In this document: piece after piece, positions 34,478 to 44,370 of the stretch
Numbering within the stretch: position 1 is the first letter of the stretch
How the letters are laid out: the number at the start of each line of letters is the position of its first letter
Assembly: GCF_014850955.1 (NCBI RefSeq)
Contig: NZ_JACXSS010000001.1
Span: forward strand, 4,154,001-4,218,000
Source: Methylomonas albis
GTDB lineage: Bacteria > Pseudomonadota > Gammaproteobacteria > Methylococcales > Methylomonadaceae
Direction: 5' to 3'
DNA length: 64,000 bases
Translations under genes and position numbers: made by a program
The notes under the pieces: generated by a model
Seen by the model: only the letters and a program-made list of their open reading frames with translations
Told to the model about the DNA's origin: nothing
The model's database searches: none

Positions 34478-35860
34478 TTAACCAACCATCTCCAAAACTC
34501 CCGGCAACACCACAACCTCCGCCTTTTTCAACGACTTACTCAGCAACATATAAGTATCCCGATCAAAGGCCGGAACGCCGGCCTGTAATAGCTCGGCTAT
34601 CTCCGCTTCGTTTTTGGCTGTGCCCAGATAACACCAGCGATCAATCACATGCAGATCCTCGCCTTCTCGGACGCCAATCGCGCCCGGATACGGCCAGACG
34701 GCGAGTTTGAGTTTTTGCATGGCGATCAATAGCCGCGTGGCATGTGCCAACGGAGCCTCCATACCCACGCAGGCACCTCGGCATTTTTTCAACTGATGGG
34801 CAAAACAGGGCCGGCCGGCGGCGGTTTTCTCCAGGCCCAACACGCCCAGACACAGACCATGCTGCTCGGCGACACTACGTAGGGCTTTTTGGGCGTCGCG
34901 CAGGCAGTGATACAAACCGTAGAGATTGTCCTGCGCGCCAAAATCCAGATGGTCTGCCCAGGTCAACATCGGCCGTAGATGTTCGCCCTGTTGTTGCAAT
35001 TGCCAGGCGCACAATGCGCTTTTTCGGCGCAAGCGCTGGTTATGTACCGGCATCATTTCTTTGATTAATTTAGACTCGGTCAGTAGCGCACCCAACTCGC
35101 CAGCGGTTTCGATCCAATCGATGCGCCGCAGTTGCTGGGCCAAGCTCATTTCCTTGTTGTTCTTATGATCGGCGCCGAAATGCGCCAATACCCGGTTACG
35201 AATATTCACGCTTTTGCCGATGTACAAGGGCAAGTCGTTCTCACCGTAAAACAAATAGACGCCTGGCGCTTCCGGCAAGTCGTGAATCAATAAGGGATCG
35301 ATATTGGACGGCAAGCTGGAACGACCGACCAAACGCTGAACGACGGCATCAACGATCTCGTCGGAAAATTGTTCGTAGGCCTGGGTCCAAAACTGGTGAA
35401 TCAATTGCGCGTCGGCCAAGGCCCGGTGCCGGTCTTTGGCCTGCAAACCATGCCGTTCAATGAGGCTATCCAGGTTATGCCGATGAAAATGCGGGTACAA
35501 AGCCCGTGACAGTTTGACGGTACACAATACTTGCGGCCTAAACGTAATCCCCACCCGGCTAAACTCGTTCTTCAAAAAACTGTAATCGAAACGGGCGTTA
35601 TGGGCGATGAATAAGCGCCCTTCCAACAATTCCGCCACTTCGCCGCCCACTTGCGCAAAACTGGGTGCGTCCGCGACCATCTCATTGCTGATGCCGGTCA
35701 ATTGTTCGATAAACAACGGAATACGGGCTTGCGGGTGCACTAATTGGTTCCACTCCCTTACACCGTCCTCGTCGACTAGGACGATGCCTATTTCGGTGAT
35801 GCGGTCTTTGGTCGCTGAGGCGCCGGTGGTTTCCAGGTCCACAAAGGCCAAAGCTTGCAT
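34478..35860 (-). CDS. DEDDh exonuclease fused to GIY-YIG nuclease domain
   Basis: 460 residues. Residues 1-170 are a DnaQ-like 3'-5' exonuclease with FVDLETTG (Exo I Asp/Glu), FIAHNARFDYSFL (Exo II) and HRALADAQ (Exo III, His-x4-Asp). Residues about 200-280 are a GIY-YIG domain as in the N terminus of UvrC/Cho (PGVYLFYGENDLPLYIGKSVNIRNRV, with the pieces VYLFY and YIGKS). The rest resembles the Cys-rich accessory part (HQLKKCRGACVG) also seen in these proteins. The fusion, found in several bacteria, is thought to act in DNA repair by incision followed by trimming. It starts 9 bp after gcvP on the same strand. The partial copy of its 3' end lies downstream. Confidence 0.9.
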   Translation of the reverse strand: MQALAFVDLETTGASATKDRITEIGIVLVDEDGVREWNQLVHPQARIPLFIEQLTGISNEMVADAPSFAQVGGEVAELLEGRLFIAHNARFDYSFLKNEFSRVGITFRPQVLCTVKLSRALYPHFHRHNLDSLIERHGLQAKDRHRALADAQLIHQFWTQAYEQFSDEIVDAVVQRLVGRSSLPSNIDPLLIHDLPEAPGVYLFYGENDLPLYIGKSVNIRNRVLAHFGADHKNNKEMSLAQQLRRIDWIETAGELGALLTESKLIKEMMPVHNQRLRRKSALCAWQLQQQGEHLRPMLTWADHLDFGAQDNLYGLYHCLRDAQKALRSVAEQHGLCLGVLGLEKTAAGRPCFAHQLKKCRGACVGMEAPLAHATRLLIAMQKLKLAVWPYPGAIGVREGEDLHVIDRWCYLGTAKNEAEIAELLQAGVPAFDRDTYMLLSKSLKKAEVVVLPGVLEMVG

Positions 35861-35868
35861 GGTGGCAT

Positions 35869-38778
35869 TCAGGATGCAGCCTCCAACGGCTCAGCCCAAT
35901 CGGTCGGACAGCTGCACATCACGTTGCGGTCGCCGTAAACGTTGTCGATACGGCCCACCGGCGGCCAGTATTTATCGTCATGCTGATGACTGTCCGGGAA
36001 GAAAGCTTTTTGCCGGGAATACGGCAACATCCATTCTTCCAATAGCAGCCGATGGGTATGTGGCGCATTGTGCAGCACATTGTTCTGGCAGTCTGCCTGG
36101 CCGTCTTCGATCTCTTGAATTTCTTGCCGAATCGCTATTAGGGTTGCGCAAAAGCGGTCGATCTCGGTTTTATTCTCGCTCTCGGTGGGTTCTATCATCA
36201 AGGTATCGGCCACCGGAAACGATACGGTCGGGGCGTGGAAACCGTAATCGATCAGGCGCTTGGCAATGTCCTCAACCGTGACATTGGCGGTTTTACGAAA
36301 TTGATGGCAATCGATAATGCATTCATGCGCCACCCAGCCGTTGGCATCGGTATACAGAATCGGATAATGCGGCGCCAGACGGCGGGCCACATAATTGGCG
36401 TTCATGATCGCAGCCAAGGTCGCCCGGCGCAGACCGGTCGCGCCCATCATGGCGATATATGCCCAAGAAATTGTCAAAATGCTGGCCGAGCCCCACGGCG
36501 CCGCCGACACGGTGCCGACCGTGCCATGCTCGCCCTTGGCCGGGTTGACGCCTTCCACCAAAGGATGATCCGGCAGAAACGGCGCCAAGTGCGCACCGAC
36601 ACCTATCGGCCCGACTCCGGGACCGCCGCCGCCATGCGGGATGCAAAAAGTTTTGTGCAAATTCAAATGCGCCACGTCCGCACCGATCTTGCCGGGCCGG
36701 CTGAGACCGACTAAGGCGTTGAAATTGGCGCCGTCCATATACACCTGGCCGCCGTGTTGATGGACGACGTCGCAAATCTCGCGAAAGGCTTGTTCGTAAA
36801 CGCCGTGGGTGGACGGATAGGTAATCATCAGCGCCGCCAGCGTATCTTTGTATTGCAGGGCCTTAGCGCGCAAATCCTCGACGCTGACATTGCCTTGGGC
36901 GTCGCAGGCCACCACCACCACGGTCAAGCCGGCCAAGGTGGCACTGGCCGGATTGGTGCCGTGCGCGGACGCCGGAATCAGGCAAATATCGCGTTGCCCC
37001 TGGCCGTTGACTTGATGATATTTACGTATCACCAGCAGGCCGGTGTACTCGCCTTGCGAGCCGGCATTGGGTTGCAGGGAAAACGCATCGAAGCCGGTTA
37101 AATCGCACAGCATATCTTCCAGCTCCGCGAATAATTGCTGATAACCTTGGGCTTGATACAGCGGCGCAAACGGGTGCATCGAATTGAATTCGTAGAACGA
37201 AATGGCTTGCATCTCAGTCGCGGCGTTCAGTTTCATGGTGCACGAGCCTAGCGGGATCATCGCCCTATCCAAAGCAATATCGCGGCGCGCCAGCCGGCGC
37301 ATGTAGCGCATCATCTCGGTTTCCGAGTGATACAAACTAAACACCGGGTTCTGCAAAATTACATCGTTGCGCAACAGCGCATCCGGGATGCATTCATTCA
37401 AGGATGCATCCAGCACGGCAATGTCCGGCAGTTCGGCAATCGGCGAAGCGAACACCTGCCATAAGGTGCGTAAATGCTCGCGGTTAGTGGTTTCATCCAG
37501 GGCAATACCCAGGGTATCGGCATCGATAATGCGTAGATTGATATTCACGTCAGCCGCCTGCGCGGCGATGCGCCGGGCGCGATTCGGCGCGCTAACCAGC
37601 ACGGTATCGAAATAACACTGGCTCAGCACCTGATGGCCGCTTTGCACCAGACCCGCCGCCAGAATCTGTGCATAGCGATGTACCCGGCCGGCAATCATCC
37701 GCAGACCTTCCGCACCATGATAAATCGCGTAAAAACCGGCGATCACCGCCAGCAACACCTGTGACGTACAGATATTGCTGGTGGCCTTGTCGCGGCGAAT
37801 GTGCTGCTCGCGGGTCTGCAAGGCCATCCGTAAGGCGATCTGGCCGTGGCTATCCTTGGAAACGCCGATCAAACGGCCCGGCATCGATCGTTTGAATTCG
37901 TCGCGCGTGGCAAAAAAAGCCGCGTGCGGACCGCCGTAACCCATCGGCACGCCAAAACGCTGGGCGCTGCCTACCGCAATGTCGGCATCGAAAGCGGCCG
38001 GCGGTTTCAGCAAGACCAGGCTCAACAGATCCGCAGCTACCGTGACCAGCGCTTGTTTGCCATGCGCAAGCGCGGTCGCCTCGGTCAGATCGCGAATCTC
38101 GCCGCTGGAACCGGGGTATTGCAGAATCAAGGCAAAGAAATCGTGTTGCGCCAGATTGTCGAACGGATCGGCGACCACCACTTCATAGCCCAAGGAACCG
38201 GCGCGGGTCCGCACCACGGCGATGGTTTGCGGATGGCAATTTTTGTCGATCAACACGGTATTGGATGGGCTTTTGGCCAGGCGCCTCGACATGGTCATCG
38301 CTTCCGCCGCCGCAGTCGCTTCGTCCAATAACGACGCGTTGGCGATGTCCATGCCGGTTAAATCGATGATCATTTGCTGAAAATTCAACAAAGCCTCCAG
38401 CCGGCCCTGCCCTACTTCGGCCTGATACGGCGTATAGGCGGTGTACCAGCCGGGGTTTTCCAGCACGTTACGCTTGATCACGGCCGGCATGATGGTGTCG
38501 TAGTAACCCATGCCTATCATCGACACCAGCACCTTGTTACGCTCGCGCATTTTGCGCAAGTACTTGATCACTGCCCGCTCGCTGATGGTGCCGGTGAGTT
38601 TCAGCGGTTCGTGATTCAAAATATTGGCAGGAATGACTTGGCCGACAATCTGTTCCAGATCACTCAAGCCCAGTTCGGCCAGCATCTCCTGGGTCTGTTG
38701 CGGGTTGGGACCGATATGGCGCTGGATGAAATTTCCGCGCATTTCCAGTTGGTCGAGACGGGGGTGTTTTGCAGACAT
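35869..38778 (-). CDS. gcvP: Glycine dehydrogenase (decarboxylating), P-protein
   Basis: 969 residues, the length of the single-chain P-protein. The PLP-binding Lys is in [18 protein letters not shown] at about residue 708, and the pseudo-repeat N-terminal half ([31 protein letters not shown]) is well conserved. It decarboxylates glycine and passes the aminomethyl group to lipoyl-GcvH. gcvT precedes it by 4 bp; gcvH is not in the window, so H-protein must be encoded elsewhere. In a methylotroph the glycine cleavage system feeds or drains methylene-tetrahydrofolate, connecting to C1 assimilation. Confidence 0.97.
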   Translation of the reverse strand: MSAKHPRLDQLEMRGNFIQRHIGPNPQQTQEMLAELGLSDLEQIVGQVIPANILNHEPLKLTGTISERAVIKYLRKMRERNKVLVSMIGMGYYDTIMPAVIKRNVLENPGWYTAYTPYQAEVGQGRLEALLNFQQMIIDLTGMDIANASLLDEATAAAEAMTMSRRLAKSPSNTVLIDKNCHPQTIAVVRTRAGSLGYEVVVADPFDNLAQHDFFALILQYPGSSGEIRDLTEATALAHGKQALVTVAADLLSLVLLKPPAAFDADIAVGSAQRFGVPMGYGGPHAAFFATRDEFKRSMPGRLIGVSKDSHGQIALRMALQTREQHIRRDKATSNICTSQVLLAVIAGFYAIYHGAEGLRMIAGRVHRYAQILAAGLVQSGHQVLSQCYFDTVLVSAPNRARRIAAQAADVNINLRIIDADTLGIALDETTNREHLRTLWQVFASPIAELPDIAVLDASLNECIPDALLRNDVILQNPVFSLYHSETEMMRYMRRLARRDIALDRAMIPLGSCTMKLNAATEMQAISFYEFNSMHPFAPLYQAQGYQQLFAELEDMLCDLTGFDAFSLQPNAGSQGEYTGLLVIRKYHQVNGQGQRDICLIPASAHGTNPASATLAGLTVVVVACDAQGNVSVEDLRAKALQYKDTLAALMITYPSTHGVYEQAFREICDVVHQHGGQVYMDGANFNALVGLSRPGKIGADVAHLNLHKTFCIPHGGGGPGVGPIGVGAHLAPFLPDHPLVEGVNPAKGEHGTVGTVSAAPWGSASILTISWAYIAMMGATGLRRATLAAIMNANYVARRLAPHYPILYTDANGWVAHECIIDCHQFRKTANVTVEDIAKRLIDYGFHAPTVSFPVADTLMIEPTESENKTEIDRFCATLIAIRQEIQEIEDGQADCQNNVLHNAPHTHRLLLEEWMLPYSRQKAFFPDSHQHDDKYWPPVGRIDNVYGDRNVMCSCPTDWAEPLEAAS

Positions 38779-38782
38779 GGCT

Positions 38783-39874
38783 TTATGTTCTCAAGTAGCG
38801 GTGTGGAACGAAAGGTAGCGAGGTGACCGTGACCAGTATCGGCGAGTTCCGCACCAGCGCCGTCAATACCGTACCATTTGCGGCAAACCGGCCATCCAGG
38901 AGTGCCATCGCCACCGGCCGGTTCAGACTGGGCGAAAAACTGCCGCTGGTCACCGTGCCGACTGCTTGGTCTTGATGATATATCCGGCAACCATCCCGCA
39001 CCGGGATGCGGCCTTCCACCAGCAAACCAACGCGCACTCGCTCAGGGCCATTTTGCCATTGCGCCAGTATTTTTTCGGCGCCGGGAAAATCGCTATGGCC
39101 TTTTTTGAATAACCATTGCAAGCGCGCTTCTATCGGCGTAATGGTTTCGTTAAGTTCATGGCCGTACAGGCAAAGGCCGGCTTCCAACCGTAGGGTGTCA
39201 CGAGCCCCCAAACCTATCGGCTCGACACCGGCTTCCGCCAACAGCAAACCCGCGATTCGTTCCGCTGCGGCTTGTGGCAGGGAAATCTCGAAGCCGTCTT
39301 CGCCAGTGTAGCCGCTGCGACTAATAGTGCATGCCACCCCGGCTATTTCGGCTGCACAAGCCTGCATAAATGTCAGACCGGCAGCCTCAGCCGAAAACTT
39401 GGTCATCACTGATGCGGCACTCGGCCCTTGTAAGGCCAACAAGGCCAACTCGCTTAGTTCCTCAAACCCGCAATCGGCTGGTAACCGGCTACGCAGATAG
39501 GCAAAATCTTTGTCTTTGCAACCGGCATTGACGATGATAGCCAAGCCCGAGGCAATGCGGGTGACGATAATGTCGTCTATCACGCCACCCTCGGCATGGG
39601 TCAATACCGTGTATTTCTGCGCACCGAGTTTTAAATCGACGATACCGCCGGGCGTGAGTTTTTCCAGGGCTTCGGCCGCACCTTCGCCGATTACCCGGCA
39701 CTGACCCATATGCGAAATATCGAAAAAACCGGCCTGACTGCGGCAGTGCAAATGCTCATGAATAATGCCGTTTTTGTATTGCACCGGCATTTGGTAGCCG
39801 GCAAATGTGGTCATCTTGGCAGCCAATTGCCGATGTAAATCGTACAAGGGCGTTTGCTTTGAACTAGTCACCAT
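38783..39874 (-). CDS. gcvT: Aminomethyltransferase, T-protein of glycine cleavage
   Basis: 363 residues. [20 protein letters not shown] and [13 protein letters not shown] FDISHMGQ at the N terminus, [13 protein letters not shown] (folate site) and the final [16 protein letters not shown] are the T-protein signatures. It moves the methylene group from aminomethyl-lipoyl-GcvH to tetrahydrofolate, releasing ammonia. ATG 39874 has AGGA at good spacing; the ATG two codons earlier is equally in frame. gcvP follows after 4 bp, so they form an operon with the exonuclease gene trailing. I looked for a glycine riboswitch in the 275-bp leader and found no convincing match. Confidence 0.96.
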   Translation of the reverse strand: MVTSSKQTPLYDLHRQLAAKMTTFAGYQMPVQYKNGIIHEHLHCRSQAGFFDISHMGQCRVIGEGAAEALEKLTPGGIVDLKLGAQKYTVLTHAEGGVIDDIIVTRIASGLAIIVNAGCKDKDFAYLRSRLPADCGFEELSELALLALQGPSAASVMTKFSAEAAGLTFMQACAAEIAGVACTISRSGYTGEDGFEISLPQAAAERIAGLLLAEAGVEPIGLGARDTLRLEAGLCLYGHELNETITPIEARLQWLFKKGHSDFPGAEKILAQWQNGPERVRVGLLVEGRIPVRDGCRIYHQDQAVGTVTSGSFSPSLNRPVAMALLDGRFAANGTVLTALVRNSPILVTVTSLPFVPHRYLRT

Positions 39875-40155
39875 TGCCATCCTATACTGTTAGTAGTTTT
39901 GCTAAGTCTAGCCCCGGAACGCAGTCCGACCAACCTAAGTTTTTGCCGGAAAAAGAGTGACGGCATTTAACTATGCCGACCACTAGATTCTAAGTAAGCA
40001 TTTTATTTTTAAATCAGCCATTTTTATTGGCTTATAGCTTTATTGCCTTTACCCCCACAATGCCGATTTAACAGCATTAGCAATAAATATGAAAAAATAG
40101 CAGCCTGGATAGAAAAACCGTTTTCCTTACAAAGGCGGCATACATAACCCAGGCT

Positions 40156-43100
40156 TCAATCGCGAATCAAATTTAGATAGGCCGCGTGTGGCAGCAGATA
40201 GACAGGACTGGGCGAAATAGACACGCTGGCCTTGCCCGCAGCATCGACCGCTAGCTCGCGAACTTGCCCGACTACATCCACCAACACCCAGGCTTGTTGG
40301 GGATCTAACTGCATAGTCCAAGCGCTGCTGGTTTCGTCTGAGCGCCAGATCATCAAGGTGTCGCCAAAATAAGCTGCCTGAATGTTCGCGTCCTTGGCAT
40401 CGACAGCGCGGTAAGGCAAACCGTCGATCAACGCGCTGGCGGTATATAGCGCGGCTTCGCCGGGTTTGTGGCCCAGCGAATAATCCCAGATTCGGCCATA
40501 AGCTTGGTCATATTCATGGGCGATACAAAACGCCACGCCCAGATAATCCTTGCGGCTGTTGATCCAGGCAATGATTTTCGCCACCTGCTCCGCCTGCCAG
40601 CGTCGACCGCTAAAACCGTGCATGGCTTTGGCACCGGTTTCGCCTAGCCAGAACGGCAATTTGTTGGTTTTGCCTAAACCGGCATAAGCGGCCAGCACGC
40701 CACGCTCGTCTTCTGTGGAGCCATTACCGATTGGGCCGCCAAAACGTGGCGGCTGTTGCGGATAGGCATGTACGTCCCAAGCATCCTGATAATTATCCAA
40801 ACCCAGTTGCAACACTTGCTTGAACCAATCGCCCTCGCCCGGCCTGACCAGGCTGCCGCCCACGTAATGTGCATCGTTACGGGCTTGATGAGCCTGCTGA
40901 TATTCCCATTTGGCCCGTTCGACCCAATGCGCCGGCTCGCGCAGCTTTTGCCAGTCGGCTTCTTGGCGAATGTCTATTTCGTTCGTGGCTTTAAAATAGC
41001 GGGTGTAAGCGGCCGCAGAATTGATAAAGTGTTGGCCGTCAGTAGGCTTGTCGTTCAACCAATTGCTGTCGCCTGAGGAATCGGCAAATACCTGCACGCC
41101 GCGCTGTTTGGCTTGTTCCCACAGTGGCTTATATTCGGGATCAAAACCCGGATAGCTACCGTAGCTTCTGAAAATCCCCATCCGTTCCAGCCAAGCAAAA
41201 TAACCACCAGACTGCCTGAAACTTTTGTCCCCGTCGGCCAGCGCGTAGTAATCGTTATTCCAAAGCTTCTTTTGCGCCAGCCGTTGCTTTTGGGCGACGT
41301 TACCGCCGACCACACTAAAACCGTCGGCTGGATAATGCATAATCAAGCGGCCGTCGGTCCTATACAAGGACGGATAGACCGCGTAATAGCCCGGCTCAAG
41401 AAGCTTGCCAAAATCGGCTTCAATCTGACCGGGAAAAGTATCGCTGACTTCCCGTTCGGCGACCTGTTTGCCGCTGTAATCCACCAGGCGCAGACGGCAT
41501 TTTGCCGGAAAGCGCAGTAGCGGCGCCGCTAAAGTCGTTTCTTCCAAAATCGGCTGCCAGCGTAAATCCAGCTTTAACTTCACCGTATCGCCCGAATGCG
41601 GCAGGTTGGCCGGCGCATCGACAAATATCAAGGGCCGCAATTGGGCGGCAATGCCTTGCAAAGCCGGATCGGCGTCAGGATCAGCGACTTGGGTTTTCAA
41701 ACCTTCCAGGGGGCGACCGGCCGGATCGGTAAATAAACCGGAGAAATAAAAGCGCTCGCCTTGCTCATGTTGCATCACCAATTTAACTAACAGACTATGC
41801 CAACCGGGGGAGAGATTTAGTGTCGCCACTTGCGCTTGCTCCGAGCGTTCGGCTGTGGCGCTCACCAACAAACCTTCCGGGGTCACACCGTGCAATAAGG
41901 CTTTAGCCTGAATACCAATAGGCTTGCTGAAACCGGCCGGCGGCGTTGGATTGCTAGTGAACGTAAAAGACCGGCCATCCAGCCAACCCGCAGATTTGAT
42001 ACCGGATTGTTTTAGATGTAACAGAGCAGACCGGGATTGGTCGGTATACAAATACAGCTGGGCATAGCCGCTGCCCCGCGCCCAACCGTAAGCATGCTGG
42101 GTGCTGGCTTCAATGTCGGTTTCGCCGTTAGCCTGGGTCGGTGCGATGCGCCAATTGCGCATTTTGCCGCCCATCATTTCCAAACTTAGGTAGGGTTGCT
42201 CGGGATTGGGCCGTAAGATGGTTTCCGTATCCAGGCCAGACACCGATGCGCCGGCCGGGCCGTCTTGCAAACCGCCGACCAGCCAAGCAGCCGGCACACC
42301 GTTGTTTAGCGGTGTTGGCGACGCGGGAGCAACTGGAGCGGGTTTCGGCATTGTGCCGACTTGGCCGGGTTCGTTCAGAAACTTAAGCGCCGCCTCTTCA
42401 TTTGCTGGCCGAGTGATTACACCCAGCAAAGTGTAATGATCATCTGTGATTACCGCCGCAGGCAGCGACTCGAGATGCAACTGCCCAGCCATCGTTTCGG
42501 CTTCCGCTCCGATCAAATAGGTCACCGGCAATTTTTCATAAATTGGGCGCGCAGCATCCGCAGCCAAACCGCGAAATAGTATCTCGGCGTGTTCACCCTT
42601 GCCATCCAACAGATAAAGGCGTTGCGGACCGTTGGCGGCAGGTTTGGTCAAAGCCAAAAATCGATTTCTAGCCTGGGCCTGCTCTGGGGACATCCAACCA
42701 CCGAGCGGCTTATCCAATTGCAATAAAAAAGCATCGAAGACTTTGGCCCCGTCGGCCTTGCCGCTATTTTCGATGTCCAGCCAACGGTCGCCAGGCAACA
42801 ATGTCACGCCGGCAGATGCCGGTAACCATTGATATTCCCACGGCGTGGTATTGGTCAACGCAAACTCCGCGCGAGTTGCCGGCTCTTCAGGCTTGGCACC
42901 GGCCTTGACGATGAAATTTTGTTTGACCTGCGACACCTCGCCACCGTTTTTATAGCGGGCTTGCAAGCGGTATTGGCCGGGTTTCAAGGTCGCCGGCAAC
43001 TCAAAACGAAAACGTCCGCCCCAATCGCCAAAGCCCTGATGAAACAATAATGCTTCGTCGTTCTCGATTGCCAATGCGCCGGTATTAAGACCCGCCGTGG

Positions 43101-43836
43101 CAGTACCGGCAACGACGTCGAGATACGGCGGCCTCGGCAATGCCGCCAAGGCCGGTGCCTTGCCCAGCTCCAACAGCACAGCCGGCTGTTCGACACTACC
43201 CTGCACCGGCAATGCCGCCCACGGCGAGGCCAACAAAAATGCATCAAAGACCTTGGCATCGTGGCCGTTACCGCTATTACGGATCTCGATCACCCTATCG
43301 CCAGCCTGCAGCGGCACCGGCACATCGCCGGTAATCCAGGCATATTCCCAGCCCTTGGGTTTGAGCGACAAACTGCCGCGCAACGCCAACCGACTAGCAT
43401 CCGGCCCGGCCCAAACTTCAAAAGTCTGCACGCACGCATGCGGATCGCCACCCTGCCGCCAACGCGCCCAAAATCGAAAATCACCCGCGACCGGTTGGAT
43501 CAAATCGAAACGAAAAGCCGCCTGCCATGAGCCAAAGCCTGAATGCAACACGTTAACGGCTTCAGGCTCGACTTGCCAGCTAACGCCGGCTTGCGGCTCT
43601 TGCAGCGCCTGGCCTTGAACGACTTGGACACCGGGCAACAAGGGCGATTTCGCAGAAGACGCACTACCCAGCTCGAGCACTAAGGCCGGTTGCAGCGGAG
43701 TGGGATTGATGGGCAGATTCGTCGCGTCATTTGGACTGGCCTGACACAAACTAACGGCAGCCATTGTCAGCAGACAAGCAACAATGACACGGGTAGAGGC
43801 CGAAAACAGCCTGATGAACACAATACAGGGAGACAT
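40156..43836 (-). CDS. Large secreted clan GH-A-like glycoside hydrolase
   Basis: 1226 residues with a signal peptide (about 1-33, ending SLCQA) and AAGGA 8 nt before ATG 43836. The N-terminal 330 residues hold two tandem carbohydrate-binding-like beta modules of about 150 residues, each opening with an (V/L)LELG-x-A strand and closing with GDR-x-(I/L)-(E/D)-I-x-NSG and AKVFDAFLL. The middle is beta-rich with no family I recognise. From about residue 880 a (beta/alpha)8 region begins: KATNEIDIR supplies an Asn-Glu acid/base (about 952) and FWLGETGAK the nucleophile Glu (about 1066), the spacing and motifs of clan GH-A (GH39/GH5-like). It probably degrades or remodels a polysaccharide outside the cell. 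No transporter or sugar gene adjoins. Confidence 0.8.
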   Translation of the reverse strand: MSPCIVFIRLFSASTRVIVACLLTMAAVSLCQASPNDATNLPINPTPLQPALVLELGSASSAKSPLLPGVQVVQGQALQEPQAGVSWQVEPEAVNVLHSGFGSWQAAFRFDLIQPVAGDFRFWARWRQGGDPHACVQTFEVWAGPDASRLALRGSLSLKPKGWEYAWITGDVPVPLQAGDRVIEIRNSGNGHDAKVFDAFLLASPWAALPVQGSVEQPAVLLELGKAPALAALPRPPYLDVVAGTATAGLNTGALAIENDEALLFHQGFGDWGGRFRFELPATLKPGQYRLQARYKNGGEVSQVKQNFIVKAGAKPEEPATRAEFALTNTTPWEYQWLPASAGVTLLPGDRWLDIENSGKADGAKVFDAFLLQLDKPLGGWMSPEQAQARNRFLALTKPAANGPQRLYLLDGKGEHAEILFRGLAADAARPIYEKLPVTYLIGAEAETMAGQLHLESLPAAVITDDHYTLLGVITRPANEEAALKFLNEPGQVGTMPKPAPVAPASPTPLNNGVPAAWLVGGLQDGPAGASVSGLDTETILRPNPEQPYLSLEMMGGKMRNWRIAPTQANGETDIEASTQHAYGWARGSGYAQLYLYTDQSRSALLHLKQSGIKSAGWLDGRSFTFTSNPTPPAGFSKPIGIQAKALLHGVTPEGLLVSATAERSEQAQVATLNLSPGWHSLLVKLVMQHEQGERFYFSGLFTDPAGRPLEGLKTQVADPDADPALQGIAAQLRPLIFVDAPANLPHSGDTVKLKLDLRWQPILEETTLAAPLLRFPAKCRLRLVDYSGKQVAEREVSDTFPGQIEADFGKLLEPGYYAVYPSLYRTDGRLIMHYPADGFSVVGGNVAQKQRLAQKKLWNNDYYALADGDKSFRQSGGYFAWLERMGIFRSYGSYPGFDPEYKPLWEQAKQRGVQVFADSSGDSNWLNDKPTDGQHFINSAAAYTRYFKATNEIDIRQEADWQKLREPAHWVERAKWEYQQAHQARNDAHYVGGSLVRPGEGDWFKQVLQLGLDNYQDAWDVHAYPQQPPRFGGPIGNGSTEDERGVLAAYAGLGKTNKLPFWLGETGAKAMHGFSGRRWQAEQVAKIIAWINSRKDYLGVAFCIAHEYDQAYGRIWDYSLGHKPGEAALYTASALIDGLPYRAVDAKDANIQAAYFGDTLMIWRSDETSSAWTMQLDPQQAWVLVDVVGQVRELAVDAAGKASVSISPSPVYLLPHAAYLNLIRD

Positions 43837-44370
43837 CGCAAATCCTTGTCGGTTATAAACGCCCGAAACTAGTCCGAGAGCCGAACACATCCTTGTGGGT
43901 TCCATGATAAAACATCGTGGCGAAATATGGCTATCGTCTATTAAAAAGCTGACGATCTTGGTTTTATTTATGTCGTTGATTCGTTCGCAAAAAAATCACC
44001 CGCATGCTTACGAGCGGCTTTTTCAAGGCCAACAAGTTTCAATGGAACGACTCTTTTGAGATGGACTAGTAATGGGACTCAAGATTTTCATGTTGTCGGA
44101 TTCGGCCGTGCTTCCGAATCAATTCAACATAAATTTGGTCTCTACAACAATCTGTTTTGGGCACACGGCATGTATTCACGGCTGCCCGGCCACCAAAAAC
44201 GCACCAAAAATACCTTTTTTTAAACTGAGGCTCTAAATTCATTATTCTACGGATTTGAACACATCGACCACAAATCAACTAAGCAATGCCGTTTGACGCT
44301 GTTTTAAGAGCAATGTTAAGAATGCCGTTTCATCTATACTATGGTGTGATTTATTGCTCCTTACACACGG
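43837..44370. other. Intergenic region between divergent genes
   Basis: About 530 bp between the hydrolase gene (minus) and the kinase operon (plus). A 70-codon minus-strand frame at 44066-44278 is Arg/Cys-rich and unsupported. No repeat or RNA motif that I can defend. Confidence 0.35.

Noticed and set aside
39875-40155. Glycine riboswitch before gcvT
   Set aside because: I looked for the conserved glycine aptamer core on the minus strand and found no convincing match in the leader.
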